A stretch of 64,000 bases of DNA. It comes from Wolfiporia cocos. Its lineage: Eukaryota > Basidiomycota > Agaricomycetes > Polyporales > Phaeolaceae. The notes beneath the pieces were generated by a model. It saw only the letters and a program-made list of their open reading frames with translations. It was not told the DNA's origin and did not search any database. Positions within the stretch are counted from its first letter, which is position 1. Every line of letters begins with the position of its first letter. Shown here one piece after another: positions 23,166 through 35,574 of this stretch. The stretch is taken from positions 2,542,001 through 2,606,000 of the forward strand of contig JACCLO010000005.1 of NCBI GenBank assembly GCA_029448655.1, given 5' to 3'. A program made the translations under genes and the position numbers.

Positions 23166-25525
23166 TCCCGCGTCCCCTTTCTCTATCTCCTCTGCCGTCC
23201 ATACTTGCGGGAAATACAGGAAACGGGACAAGTGGCGAGCGCGCGGGCAAGTGGTGGGCGGGGCGGGAGCGAGTGAGGGGGCAGGGAGGAGTGGACCGCG
23301 GGCCGGGCAGAGGCGCGCCGCGGTATCATCATGTATGTAACTGAAAACAATCAGCGCGTTCTACGCCCTATGGGATCCGATGAAAGTAAGAAAAATACCA
23401 AAATAAATCGGCGGTGGTCCGCGCCAGTCCTTGCTCGTACGCGTGCGCCGACCAGCTTGAATACACGCCTTCTGACGCAGATTTCCATTTTTCTCAAATA
23501 CTTGTCGTGAGTCGGCGCTGGTCGGCGTTTTGGAGCCCTGTAGGGCGCCGCCGACTGGCGCCGTACAGCTTGTTGCCGGTTTTCACTGGGGATAAACCAA
23601 AACACTTGGAGTGCAGTCGTGAAGGATTCTGTGTTGCCTCAGTCCAAAATCATTACATACGTATACGGGTACTCATCTGATTTATGTAAAACATCGCGTT
23701 ACCTGCCACTTACTTTGTCGCAGACACATCTACGCTATAGTGTTCTGACAGCCTTCTCTGCATATCGAAAAATGTAAGGATTGATAGTTTCGTACAGGAA
23801 AGTGCAGCATTTCGAGACCGACCTTTCACTAAGGTTAGTTGAGCGGGCGATTGGCAATCGTCATTCCTTGGACTTTCGCTGTTGTTTGAATGTTGATCTG
23901 CTTGGTCAATCGGTATGCGATATAGCTTCTGCGTACGAAGCCGATCCCGCGTGAGCTGGTTTCAAGATGCCGTCGCTAGTATCACTCGGTGGTTGGCACA
24001 TAACACGCGATATAAGTGCGCTCACAATATTGCCTGCGCAGCCAACTACGTGGCAGTGGGATACGTGTGGCGCGGCGTCTTCTAGACGTCGCGTCAGCGA
24101 CATTTCTGTAGATATTTCGTTCTCTGGTCCTCTAGCAACCATCCAGCTTGTCGCTGTATCTGTTCATCAGCTCGTCCGCTCGTCCGTCAGTCAGCCACAA
24201 CACTAACGTAGAGAAGAATGCGAACGTGCAAGGACAACGTACGGGTCGTGGACAACGAAAGCGTGAGTGACCTAGCAAGTTTATCGGAAAATTGAAGGCC
24301 AAACTGGCGTTGCGTCGCCTAGACTCAGAGGGCAAGCGAGGTGTCGAGAACCGCGGGAAGGGGGGTGGGTGCATTGCAACGCGCCGCGTGCCAGTTATAT
24401 GCAAAATTGGAGGGGCGACAGAAAACACGATTAGTGACAATGATCGAGAGTGAAATGACAATTTAGCTCGATTGAGTAAAGAAGTTACTGTTAAAGTCCA
24501 GTGGCCTGAAGTTGCAAGTGGAGCAGAAATGACAAAACATATGTGAGTTGCGTCATCGGCGCAGACACGTACTCCACCATGCCTTCGGATATGACATGGA
24601 CATTTCGACGCCCAGTGACTTGGCTATTCCATACCGCGCCCTCGAGCGCGGGACGTCAACGTTGCGCGTCAAGCATAATCGCCAAGGTTTCTGCGCCGCG
24701 TCAGGTCAATATTCGTCATATCTTCCGCATATATATAGTTGGCGAGCTGGCAAAGCCGGTGCGGAAGGGGTTATAGTAGGATACATGATAACAAAAGCGT
24801 ACCGTCAACGTGAATAGAGAGCGCACAGGAGTTACAGAAGGAATACGGTTCTGCTTGTCCAAGTCGAGACGATCTAGTCCGATAACGTCGAAGTACCTGT
24901 GATAGCGAATGAGACGTGGAGCTGAGAAGCGAGACAACGGACCGTGGCTAGGTACCACCGAGGGAGAGATGCCGGATCAGTGCGGAGTCGAAGGCGAAGG
25001 GAATGCAATATGGCGGTGGGCGTAGAGGAAATGCCGAACAACGGTAGATTGGGAAGCTGGCTATAAATCTGGATGTCTTGATACAAAGAGACGATAGTCT
25101 TGCACTTGACAGATTGACGTGTTCGGCCTACGACTCAATGCGTCGCGCTACTGTAAGCCTCCTACACACGCACAGTCCGATCTGCGTCGTATTTCTCAAC
25201 GTTCATGCACACAACGACCGCGTAAATCCCTTGTTATGAATGTTAATAGGACAGAGGACAGGGATTATCTGCAGCATATCCATGACTATAACATATCTGA
25301 CGCGCAAGAGATGAGCCAGCTTACCAGTGCATCTCCAGATTGTAGCTTACACGTCTCCTCCCTGAGCTCGTGCATGTCGCAGAGACCATGGGCGACGAGT
25401 CGAGTATATGCGAGTGCGCGAAAAAGAAAACGACGCGTCGCGATCCCTCATATGACCGCGTTTAAACTCCGACCCAATCACTGGCGCGCGCTTACACTCC
25501 GAGTAGTCCTCACCCTCACTGCACC
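23166..25525. other. Gene-poor stretch with a GC-rich inverted repeat
   Basis: No supported gene. ORFs on either strand are short and lack family content. The stretch contains a GC-rich inverted repeat at 23446-23527 and ends with the promoter of the gene at 25526, which carries ACGCGT at 25433-25438. Confidence 0.45.
23446..23527. repeat. 11-bp inverted repeat around a 60-nt spacer
   Basis: CGCCGACCAGC at 23446-23456 is the exact reverse complement of GCTGGTCGGCG at 23517-23527. Further CGGCG/CGCCG-rich sequence follows to about 23570. It could be the edge of a small degenerate transposon or a hairpin. No target-site duplication was identified. Confidence 0.3.
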
Positions 25526-26023
25526 ATGTCGTCGACCGCTGCACTGAGGCGGTCTCTCAGGTCAATACCTACCTTCCGGCGGCATGCCTCAAGGACGCCT
25601 GCAGCGCCAAGGAATGACATCCCGCCGCTCCCCGCCGACAAGCTGCGTGCGCTCGTCGCCCTCTACAACCAGGCACACACCTTCGTGACCCCGGAGAACC
25701 TCTCGAGCGTCATCGACTACGCCTTCATCACCGCACAGCAGGAGTCCATAGCCGTGCGGAGCTCAGAGGATCCGTACTATGTGCTCGAGGCCGAGTGGAC
25801 TGACAGGCAGCAGCGGCCGAAGCTCGGCGGCTCAAACGTTGTGGCTCCCTCTGGCCTTGGCCAGGATAAGCTGGCGTGGAGCGACAAGAGGTCGACGCGG
25901 GAGAGGGCCGTGATTGGTGCTCTGTATGGCGTAGAAAGCGGCATGAGGCCTAGTGCGGAGACACTGGAGGAGGAGGCACCCAGGATCAGGGAGCTTCGCG
26001 GGCAGGACAAGGACAAGCAGTGA
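25526..26023 (+). CDS. Small mitochondrial protein of unknown function
   Basis: A single exon encodes 165 residues. The start MSSTAALRRSLRSIPTFRRH (then ASRTPAAPR) is rich in Arg, Ser and Ala with no acidic residues, as expected for a mitochondrial presequence. The remaining part has helical, ordered-looking sequence (LPADKLRALVALYNQAHTFV, SSVIDYAFI) and an acidic/charged tail ending RELRGQDKDKQ. No membrane helix, cofactor motif or known domain is recognised. The long uninterrupted frame with good codon texture and an ACGCGTCGCG motif 88-93 nt upstream support a real gene. A mitoribosomal or assembly role is possible given its size, but that is only a guess. Confidence 0.7.
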   Translation: MSSTAALRRSLRSIPTFRRHASRTPAAPRNDIPPLPADKLRALVALYNQAHTFVTPENLSSVIDYAFITAQQESIAVRSSEDPYYVLEAEWTDRQQRPKLGGSNVVAPSGLGQDKLAWSDKRSTRERAVIGALYGVESGMRPSAETLEEEAPRIRELRGQDKDKQ

Positions 26024-26302
26024 AGCCTCGCAAGTACGACAGAGGATTATCCCAGACTGCACCATCACTAACACCGAGCCCAGCCCTATCTGCTCTATAC
26101 AGGAGGTATGCACGAGCTATACACCTTATGTGCAACAACCCGTGCATCTCCAGCCATCCTGCCAATCAAAATTCAGGTGTTCAGCGGTCAGAACCCCTAC
26201 TCCTCTCCGGGTCGTAGCATGCGCATTGCGCCCTGTTCGTCGCTCGGCGCGCCATGTTGTGACATATATCGCATTACTCCTGCAAGCCCTGAAAATATGG
26301 AA

Positions 26303-27473
26303 CTACAATTTAGACTTCGCTGCTGCATCCTCAGATAGCGGATTATGCTGGATGACGTCGCGTGAAGAATAATCTATAACGTCCTGGTATAGCGTTTTCT
26401 GCATAGCGCCATCAGTATCTCGCATGAAAGACGCCGCAGCAGTGCACACACCTTGATGACGCCCCACGCACCCATAGTCGCCATCTGGCTGACGGACTCG
26501 CCTACCTCTGCCGCCTTCGTAATGACGATTTCAGTGTCGCCTTGCACGATGTGGTCCACAAGGCCTGCGTCGAGGGCTTCTTTGGGTGTAAACCGATGTC
26601 CCTCCAGCGCGATTTTGCGGTGCACGAGGGCGTTGGGCACCTTCGCACGTACCACGGCGGCGATCGCGAGTGGCCAGCCTGCTCCGAAGTGGACCTAAAC
26701 AAACGGTGAGCAATAGCGCTCCTTAATGTCCGAGTATACCTGTTGGTCCTACCTCGTTCATGCACATCCACGTATTCCGACTACTGCCATCGGTCATCAC
26801 CCGGTAGTCGCAGCACAAAGCAAGGATCATCGCAGCGGCGAAACAGTGTCCATTGATCGCGGCCACAGTCGGGACTGTAGAAGCCACCTAGTTTAGGATA
26901 GTGCCCGTGTAGTAGGTAGCCTCAGAAGACTCACTGGGGAATGTCAGCAGCCTGCGGAGGAAGGGGTTGAAAATCACTAGCTCGGCCGTCAGCCGCGCAT
27001 TGCGCTTGAGAGCAGTTGTAAACGTACAGGGGAAAAAGTTCGTCGCAAAGGTCGGGTCTTTCACCAGGTTGTCCCAGTCAAGCCCTGCGGTTGTTCGAAG
27101 CCATGGGTCATGTACTTTCCACCCAGCGTATGCACCGGTACGTACCGTTGCTGAAGAATTTACTTTGCGCCCTCTTCCCAACGATCACCAAGAAGCCTTT
27201 GCTACCGTTCTTGTCCTTCTTCGCCTGCGCCGTACGCCAACCCTCACGCCAATGCCGCTCGATTGCGTCGAGGGCAGGCATCATCGCCCCATTGAGGAAG
27301 TGCTCATTAAAGCGGGCGTCCTCGCCATGGTGCATCTCAAGCACCCATGATATTGGTGTGGCTGTAGCATAAGTTCGGCGTTAGATACACGTCATCTCCG
27401 TGCCGACGAAACACGGACGGTGGGTTACGGTGACCAGTGGCTTGTCTGCGGGGAAACCGAGCGGATACGTCAT
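26303..27473 (-). CDS. Peroxisomal enoyl-CoA hydratase/isomerase (ECI-like)
   Basis: This crotonase-fold enzyme spans several exons. MTYPLGFPADKPLVTVTHRP is joined by an intron (GTTTCG...CTACAG) to TPISWVLEMHHGEDARFNEH. The crotonase core VPTVAAINGHCFAAAMILAL contains the oxyanion-hole pattern, followed by CCDYRVM, FGAGWPLAIAAVVRAKVPN, RFTPKEALDAGLVDHIV and the C-terminal helices. The sequence style matches fungal peroxisomal delta3,delta2-enoyl-CoA isomerases. The final residues AAAKSKL end in a perfect PTS1 (SKL), so import into peroxisomes is expected. The likely role is beta-oxidation of unsaturated fatty acids. Hydratase versus isomerase activity cannot be decided by eye. The ATG is at 27473. 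Confidence 0.88.
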
Positions 27474-28271
27474 CGTTCACGACTGATGCTGCGAGTAAGT
27501 TGCAGGCAGACTCGAAGTTGAGCACTGTGATCAAGTGCAAGCAAGCATATATATAGTGCGAGGGGGTCGCTAATGCATGTGATGATGCCGGGGACTTGCA
27601 GTGTTGTGGGGTATGAGAAGGCTCCGGCGAATTCAGGCGCGTGGCTTACATGGCTGTGATCGGGCTGCCGGAGCAGAGTCGTGTACACATGATACCCTGC
27701 ACACATTACATTGAGATTCAAAACACGAATGGGAATATATACTAATCAGGTCCTGATTATGTAGGCGGACAGCAATAGTCATATATACTTTCATTACTGT
27801 CTGCCCGTACAACATCAAGAAGCTTCAATATCAAGGTGACTGGGCGAACGCTATTAAACGGCTCGTGTAATAATATTTTTTTTCCCTCGGCAAACGCTAT
27901 TGTTGCAATATCAAGGCGATTAGGGTACAATCCCAGTTCAAGATTCTTCCAACTTCAGGATAAGAGGCGATTGAAATCGAAAGGTCATCAACTCGGTGAA
28001 TCTTTGCCGCCGCAGAACCGCACAACAAATAGCTAACTTCGAGTCAAGCCAATCGTCCCAAGAGTCAACTAGTCACTAGTCACAGTCCAGTTGAAGCGGG
28101 CGCTTCCTGAGCGATCGAGATCGGTACCCCGCACGTGTTGATAACAAGCACCTTTTCTTTGTCAGTGCGATCTGCATTCGTTCCTCCATCCCCCTCGCAG
28201 CATTGGTACTTCTCACTCCGCCAGCTGTCCTCATCACCACCCCCACCACCGCCCTAATCCCGAACGATACG
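27474..28271. other. Divergent promoter region (enoyl-CoA isomerase / LLPH-like)
   Basis: This 798-nt gap separates two divergently transcribed genes. CACGTG at 28132-28137 lies 135 nt before the LLPH-like ATG. No additional gene is supported. The 27500-27830 part has only short ORFs. Confidence 0.4.
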
Positions 28272-29161
28272 ATGGCAAAATCGACACGCTCGAAGGTCAA
28301 GCGTTCTTTCCGTGCCAAAAAGCGGACAGAAAGTGTTTACGCCGCCGCCGAGGCTGCGCGGCTGCACCGGCTGTCCCAAAAGCTCAAGGTAATCACCACG
28401 AGCAAAACAGCAGAAGATGACGAGAGTCCAGAGGAGGAGGCAGGTGCAGCGGAGCGGGATCAATCAGGTTGGTGCTGGTTCGCGCACTTTGGCCTCTACG
28501 ACCCTGCGGATATCACTGCGGAGAGGATGCAAGCGATGGTGCAGCCCGCGCGCCGAAACATGTCTGTCCGTCTGTCCGGAAACAGCGTTCTGGAAAGGCG
28601 CACGAGAGAGAGCTGGGTGGACGGCGAGAGCTCGTCGAGCGGTCAAGAGGAGGATGGCAGCGCCCTGTTCAATCATCTTTTCCTGAGCCCTCCTCATTCT
28701 GAAGTCGGTTCTGGAAAGTGATTATTGACGTGGTAGCTTTCTCTACAGATGCACAAAATGCTGCAGAGAACACGGCGGAGGGCGCAGGTGTGTATTCCTG
28801 CAGATACCTTCTTTTCTGACAGGCTCTCATCGGATATACCCAACCCCCTTTCACCCACCTCGACTTATCTTCCCCGGTCCATATGAACGCTCCTCCACCA
28901 TTATGTATTGCGGATAAACTGCCCATCTCTATCACGCTACTATGACACGCAGATGCCATGAAAGTCGACTCCGGCGCGGCGGGTCCATCTGCATCCACAG
29001 ACTCATCGAAGCGGGTACCAACTCACGGCCGGCGCCATTCACGGAACCAAGACTGGCGACTCTCAAAAGGCATGCCCGCGCGCCCTGGCTTGAAGGGCAT
29101 GAACCGGCAGGGAGGGATCGCGGCGCGGCGGAAGGCAGGGCGTGCGCACCGCAGACGATGA
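28272..29161 (+). CDS. LLPH/DUF2423-family nuclear ribosome-biogenesis protein
   Basis: Three exons. Exon 1 begins MAKSTRSKVKRSFRAKKR, the hallmark of the LLPH/YBL028C family (MAKS-x-RSK), then YAAAEAARLHRLSQKL. A segment GLYDPADITAERMQAM is typical of the basidiomycete versions. An intron beginning GTTCTGG near 28704 and one beginning GTGTGTATT near 28787 join SEV-DAQNAAENTAEGA-DAMKVD in frame. The C-terminus is strongly basic (GLKGMNRQGGIAARRKAGRA), fitting nucleolar RNA binding. Family members associate with pre-60S ribosome assembly. Length is about 240 residues, longer than the animal homologue because of the acidic/Ser-rich centre. Confidence 0.85.
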
Positions 29162-29825
29162 CCGTGGGGACGGCTGGTGTGCGCTGTTGCATATACCGAG
29201 TAGTGTAGTTCGTTTACTCATTCATATAGCAGTCTGTTCTTCGTATCCAACGGCTTTCATCCGGTTATTGCGTCTCTGCGAACTGGTTGATGGGTTGCTT
29301 GTGAACCTCAAACATGACAATGGAGAATTGGCACGGAGAAACCTTGTTCATTCAAGGCTCTCACCGGCAAATATCTCTGCTGTCCTGCCGAACATTCATC
29401 GCTCCGCCCGCCAAGGCACACTCTCGCTGGGATCTACAGATCCCTCAACGCGAGCCCGATCCCGGTCTCTTACCGCAAGGGCGCATCACGATCAATGTAC
29501 AAGGGTCGCATCACGACTCAATTAACTCCACGGCGCTCGCCGCGAGCGCAAACGAATGGGCAGATACATGCGGCGGCAGCAAATAAAACAAGGGGGGGTA
29601 TTAGACAGCAGCAATGATACATTGTACTCTACATCCTCCGCCCGGGCGGCCGGCGGCGTCGTCTGAAGTTCGAAATGTGCGCGTCCGGGACCGTCCAGCA
29701 CAGCAGCGGCGAGCTCCGTCCCGGCAGGCCCTGCGCCTGCGCACCCTCGCCGCGCGCGAGCCTGCAGTGTGTGTATATGTGTGGGAGTATGTGTCGGCGT
29801 GTAGCGTGGCGGGTAGCGGGCGCGC
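29162..29825. other. Convergent intergenic stretch
   Basis: The gap between the 3' ends of the LLPH-like gene and the seven-helix gene must hold both 3' UTRs. ORFs here have no recognisable content. Confidence 0.45.
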
Positions 29826-31640
29826 TCAGACGGCGGTGGCGATGGGGTAGTTCTTCGTCTCGCTCTCGTCGTCCTTGTCGTCGAACTCGAGCGAGTCCGC
29901 GCGCTGGAAGTTCACCTTCGTCGAGTCGCTCACCGCCGACGGGGGCGACGCTCTGCTGGCCGCGTCAGCACGCATCTCCAATCGGGGGCGCACGGAGGAG
30001 CGAAGGATGGGGGGAAGAAGCAGGGGCAGGGAAGAAGGGCGCTCACACAAAGTCCTCCATGACGAACTGATCCGTCGTGACGTGCACCTCCGGGCGCGCG
30101 AACGCGAGCGAGCGGCGGCCCTGCGTGAAGCGCCGCGCCGCAGCGCCCCCCGCCGCCGGCGACGCAATCTGCGACGCGCTGTGCACGTACACGTCGGAGT
30201 GGCTGAACTCTTGCAGGCGGATCACGGAGCGGCACGCGGCCATCGCGCTGAAGGTCGCCGCGGGGATCTGTGCGCGAAAGATGCGATCGTGAGTGGCCGA
30301 GTACGCGGGCGCCCAAGGGCACGGAGGAGGGACGCACCGTGGCGACGCTATGACACAGCGGCGTGTGCCAGTCAGAATGCTTGGGCACGTCAGTGTGGTA
30401 GAGTACTCACACATTCATTGCAACTGTTAGAAGAGAGCGTCAGCGCTGGTTTCTATGATACGACGATCCACGCAGTACACACCATTCAAATCGATCACAT
30501 TGAGGATCTTATCAAAATCAAGAACCGGCATAAGCTTTTGCCCGACGAGCGGAAATAGCACTTACGGCAGGCAGCGCGTTGAAGCAAAAGGTGACGATAA
30601 AGTAGACGAGCCCGTCTCTGAACAGTAGCGTCCAGAGGTCCGACTGGGTCTTGTGTGGGATAAGTTTGGCCATTGTGAACCCAAGGATGATCAAGTCGAA
30701 GCACATAGCTGCATAGTTACGTCGCGGGGAGCGTCAGAAAGGCCACGGGGAGGGAGCGGCAGGAAATGCGCACGCACTCATGAAGAAGTTGATGTTAAGG
30801 AGAACATGGTTACTTGACGTTAGAGTGCACATGCCTGCGGACGTGTTGTATTCTGCCTCGAGCACGAACATCCCACGCCACAGTAGACCCCAGAACGCTA
30901 AGCAGAGAGTGCACAGAGGGATCACGACCTTGAGTTGCCGTTCCCATATGGCGATCCTAAGCGAGAGCAATCGGCAACCTGCGAGTATTACACGAGAACT
31001 CTTGAAACTCACGTTCTGAGCATGAGAGACGTGGATGCGCATAGAATAGTCATGTTTCCTGCCCACTGTATGCGGATCAGCCGATGCCGCCACGGCAGAG
31101 CTGTGCACCTACCGAGTTGAATGTATACAACGCTTGACAATTAATCTGAGGACGGTCAGCGGTGACTTGGCATGTACGCAACGGAATACTCACCGGATCA
31201 CGGATGGTCATTGACATAATCCTGTTTTGGAAGCAAATGTCACTTTTGCTCAGCATGCAAAATGATGGGCACGTACAGGCCAATCAGGGCCAATAACAAG
31301 CAGTATCTGCAAAGAAAGAAGAAGACTGGAAGTTCTTGTCAGAAATCGCATTTGTGTTGGCTCAACGCGCTCACTCTAAGAGTCGAGTGCTTAATTAGCG
31401 CGAGATAAGCTGCGATGTAGATGACCTCACCAGAGGCCATGTAAATTTGCGTTTCCTTGTAATGAGCGACCATTCGAAGTTGGACGTCTGAAAGAGCTCC
31501 CAGACATAAACACCGAAGAGGGAGAACACCAGTTTGTCGTACACCCCTGTCGACATGAGCCACACGGGTGCGGAGCTGAAAATACAAGCAGACTTACCTG
31601 TGTCCACGGCAATCTCTGCTGGGGAAGACCAGTTGACCAT
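29826..31640 (-). CDS. Seven-helix membrane protein, basidiomycete family of unknown function
   Basis: Start MVNWSSPAEIAVDTG at the ATG 31640, spliced (GTAAGT...CGACAG) to VYDKLVFSLFGVYVWELFQ and FEWSLITRKRKFTWPLV. Later exons give CQALYTFNSVG, TSLMLRTIAIWERQLKVVIP, LCLAFWGLLWRGMFVLEAEY, SNHVLLNINFFM, FDLIILGFTMAKLIPHKTQS, LLFRDGLVYFIVTFCFNALP, IPAATFSAMAACRSVIRLQE and a polar tail ending KNYPIATAV. Seven hydrophobic helices with a long cytoplasmic-type tail containing DEFDDKDDESE-like acidic sequence fit the multi-copy 7TM proteins of Polyporales and relatives. Their function is unknown; a receptor-like role is only suggested by topology. There are at least eight introns. CACGTG lies 129 nt upstream. 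Confidence 0.82.
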
Positions 31641-32755
31641 GGCTGCCGGGGGCACACAAAAAACTGGTAGGGATCGGTGGGGAAGAAATGACAGACGACC
31701 GAGGCACGCGCGGGTAAAATAAACATAAGTATTAACGGTTGTGTCGGAGCGTCAAAGCGAGCACAACCACACGTGTTTGAGCGCTCAGGAGAACAAGGGA
31801 ACCATGTCATTTAGGCAAAGGCAGTCTTCCATTTACGTTGTAGCGTTTGGGATCCAAGTCCTTCTCGGTTGTCGCTCGGTTGCTGCCGGATATTCTCATG
31901 CTATGCACATATACGACCCCGCGCTGCTCTGCTGCACGGCGGCGAGGAGAGGCAACCGAGCGAGTACTGGTGATCATCAGAACGATGCGATGGCACAATG
32001 CATGCGGATGGAACAAGCCAGCTGCCGGAATCGATCACCGCCCCCGAGATCCCCCCGCGATTAGCTTTCCACGTGAGGGGCCGCGGAAGCAAACTGCAGG
32101 CGTCTAGTTCGAAGCCCACGCCACAACTGCACAAATCGCCAGCTGCAGCGTTCGGTGTCGACGAGGCAGCCTCTCGCGATGCTGCCTCCGCACAGTACAC
32201 GCCGCGGCATGTGCTGCTGCGCATACAACTGAGACTATCGGCGGTATCCATGTCCGCATCCAGCAGTTCCCAGGCGTTTGTACGTACAAGCCATCTGATA
32301 TGCGGTCACTCACGCATCCGCTTTCTCACAAGCCGGACTCTTGACTCCAGCATGCTCCGGCGACACCGGGAATAATGCGGTCGCGATGGACAGCGAGGCG
32401 GCCATGCATCCCACTCACAGCTGCCTTTGTAATTACGAGGAGCCGACGGCCGCTGCGCTGCGCTGGCTCGCCCAACTCTGTCACAATTCGGCTGCCCAGA
32501 GGCAGGCTCCACAAGATACCGGCGGTTGCGAACGCTAAGCAGCCGCACATCCTCTGAAAATTGACAGCAAGCACTTTACATGCCAAAGCCAGTCCAGACA
32601 TTGCTCAGGCTATTCACACCAATGGGTACCCCAATTTCATGCCGCGCCTCGCCCAATGTGATCGCGCGGGGTGGGCCCTTACATTAGCAGATAGCAGCTC
32701 GAGGGCGGCTCTACATGTCAAAAACTTGAAAACGTCAACGCGCGGAGCGCGCACA
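31641..32755. other. Intergenic stretch between the 7TM gene and ERB1
   Basis: CACGTG at 31769-31774 is 129 nt before the seven-helix gene start, and a second copy at 32070 is further away. A minus-strand ORF at 32601-32326 (ATG, 91 codons, hydrophobic start, Cys-rich continuation possible) is the best gene candidate but has no recognisable family or confirmed splice chain. Confidence 0.4.
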
Positions 32756-35574
32756 TCAGCTGCACCAGACCGCGACCTCGCCATCCGCGCCCGCACTGAC
32801 GAGCCACGGCTGACGTGCGCACCAGCGCACGTGGAGCACGCCGAGTCCGTCGCGCACGGCGTGCCCGCGCAGGATCTTGAGCGGGACGATGAGCGGGTTC
32901 GTCATCAGGTCGTTGTACACGCGCGCGTGGAAGACCTGGATCGTGCCGTCGTCCGAGGACGATGCGAAGAGCGGGTACGTTGGGTGGAAGTGCACGGAGC
33001 GGAGCGCCCGCGTGTGGTACCTGGCGACGTGTCGGTCAGCGAGCCTGGCAACCCGGTAGCCCGGCACTGGGGAATTTGGCAGAGGCGGGACTCTGGAAGG
33101 CCGTGGCGCCACCATGCCTCCGGTAATGGCCGTGGGAATGCTGGGGAAATCGAGGAGATGACATACCGGAGAATTTTGTACGGCCTGTCGCTCAGCTCGA
33201 GATCGAACCAGCACAGTTTGCGGTCGTAGCTTCCGACGATGAGGTGGTCGCCCGAGGGGTGCACGTCCATGGACGAAATCCACCGGCATCCGGGCGTGAG
33301 CGTCTTGAGCAGTTTCTGTTCTGCGAGATTGTACATCCGCACGTAGCGCTGGGTCTGTTCCGTGTGGCGTCGGGCATTCCGCTTTATCAGCACCGGGCGA
33401 GAGATGACAGCGAAATTGCACGCACCGCAACGAAGAAGTATGGCTTCGTAGGATGGAAGAGCACCTGCTGCACGGAACCCTTCACTTTCTTGAAAGGTGC
33501 CTGCGAGTGTCTGCGAGACAGCTGATGAATCCAGACGCTGCCTTGGCCTTCAGTGCCCGCTTAACGTGACGTTCAGCAATAATAGAGTTCGTGATAGGGC
33601 TTCGTCACGTACAAACCGTCGCGAGGTAGTCGCCCTTTCGGTGCCACACAATTTGCTTGGGCAGCCCAGACGATGTCGGTAAGTCGACTGTGAGAATAGG
33701 CGAGTCGGACGTAGATGCGGCAGCTGCAGTCGAGACCCATTTCACTGGTGAAGGCGTGGCCGGGGGTGGGGGAAGTTGAGCCGGTGACAGGACGGATTGA
33801 GTTGCAGTGAGGACAGCAGCGGGAAGGTTGGGTGGTATGATGAATTTCAGTTGCTCCTCACTGCACGGATCGAAATGATCAGCGACACCTGTCACCCACG
33901 GAGGGAAGGGAACCACTCACACTCCCACCGCGAAGAAGCAGACGTCCGTGCGCGGGCACCACTCCACGGCACCGATCCTGCCAGGGAAGGTCCACCGCTT
34001 GACCTCTCTCCCGACGAGCACCTCCCACAGCCTGACGATGCCGCTCTCGTCGCCCGTCACGGCCCACGCGCCGTCGGGGCTCACGCCGAGCGCGCGCACG
34101 CGTTGCCGGTCGTGCGGGACCTGCAGCGCTTTGTACACCGGGAACGGCTTGAGGCTGCTCGGGCTCGGCAGCTTCGGGATGAGGCTGTTCGGGTCGATCT
34201 GGAGCCTCACGCGCTGGATGCGCGGCGCGAGGTACAGGTCGAGCTGCCGGCTGAAGCGCTCCTGGATGAACTGCCCGTACGCGGGCACCAGGCGCAGCGC
34301 GCTGTGCTTCTGCGGGAGGAAGTCGCGCTCGCGGTCCTCCTTGTCGGTCTCCTCCCATTTCTTGCGCTCATCCTCCGTCGGGAGGTACTCTTCCGGCGGG
34401 TTGTAGGACTCGGCGTGGGTGGGCAGGCGCGGCTTGGGAGCGGGGAGAGGGGCGGGTTGGGTTGAGGGCTCTTCGTTCCAAATAGCGTAGAACTGCGGTT
34501 GGGTGGAGGCAGTCTTTGGCTTGTTGGGGACGATCCGGCCTTGGCGAATGGCGCGGACAATTTTCATGACCTATGTTAAATCAATTTAGAATGCAGCTTG
34601 AATGGGATTGACGCAAGAGAGACCTTTTGCTTCTCCCACTTGCTGGGCACCCATCTCCGCTTGGGTTCTGGAGCAGCAGAAAGTGGCATAATCTCTTCCT
34701 TGCCTTTGCCAGTAAACCATTCAACGGTAGGCTCGTACGGGTCATAACTAGCGTCCGGGACCTCATTCGCCTGCAGTCTCCGAATCAGGTCCAGCTCCTC
34801 TGGCGTAAGGGGTTTGTCCGTCTGAGCCTTTTTGTCGAAAGCAGAGGTCCTGAGCATGCAGATGAACATCGTAAAGCATCAAACGAATGAGATGATACAC
34901 GTACCAGGCTGTTGGGTCCTCGACTGTCTCGAGGAACTTGTCCAGCTCGTCTCCACGAGCAGGGCGCAGGACCTTCTTGCCGTTAATATCGTAGCCTACA
35001 TGGGGTAGATCGTCGTACCAATGCATTGGTATGTTTCCGACCCGGTTAGGTGTCTGTCAGACGAGCACACACACACGAGCCGGTGAGTTCATGAAGCGCG
35101 AGCAGGAGAGGCAGAGGGTAACCGTACGTCTTCCGTAGACGAGTCCGAGTCGTATTCTGGCTCGATCTCGGGGTAGACGCGTTTTGGCTGGCCTGTAATG
35201 TCGGAGATGACGGTCTTGGCCTTTGGGAAAACGTGCAGCTCGTCGTCCTCCGTGTTCGCCTCGGACTCAGAGTCTTCGTCGTCATCCTCGTCATCCTCCT
35301 CGTCCTCGTCATCCTCGCCCTCGATCTCCTCGTCCTCGCTCGCCTCCGCGCTTCCACTATCCTCTCCTTCACTGTCACTCCTTGTATCAATCTCAGGCCA
35401 TTCATCAACCTCTCCGTCGTCTTCTGCGCCCTCAGAGTCAGCATCACCTCCCTCGTCCTCGCTGTGCATTTCGAGTCCGACGTCATGGGAGAAGACAGAG
35501 GGAGCCGGTGCCGGTGCCTCTTCCTCGACCGCCTTGCGCTTATTCGTCTTCCGCTTCGAATCAGCGGCCGCCAT
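32756..35574 (-). CDS. ERB1: Ribosome biogenesis protein Erb1 (BOP1)
   Basis: Start [19 protein letters not shown], followed by a very acidic tract of about 100 residues (Asp/Glu/Ser, bases 35230-35500). The BOP1NT domain follows: [75 protein letters not shown] and [15 protein letters not shown]. Then [17 protein letters not shown] and the WD40 propeller: [70 protein letters not shown], ending [15 protein letters not shown]. Erb1 forms the Nop7-Erb1-Ytm1 complex needed for 27S rRNA processing and 60S assembly. Introns are short; the first joins STED to TPNRVGN. It is divergent from ARP4 with only 225 nt between the two ATGs. Confidence 0.97.

Noticed and set aside
32326..32601. Possible small hydrophobic, Cys-containing protein on the minus strand
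   Set aside because: ATG and frame exist, but no family, no confirmed splice and no clear promoter; left as a remark in the intergenic entry.
33797..34465. 222-codon plus-strand ORF opposite ERB1
   Set aside because: Lies wholly over confirmed ERB1 exons; composition is that of a reverse-strand shadow.
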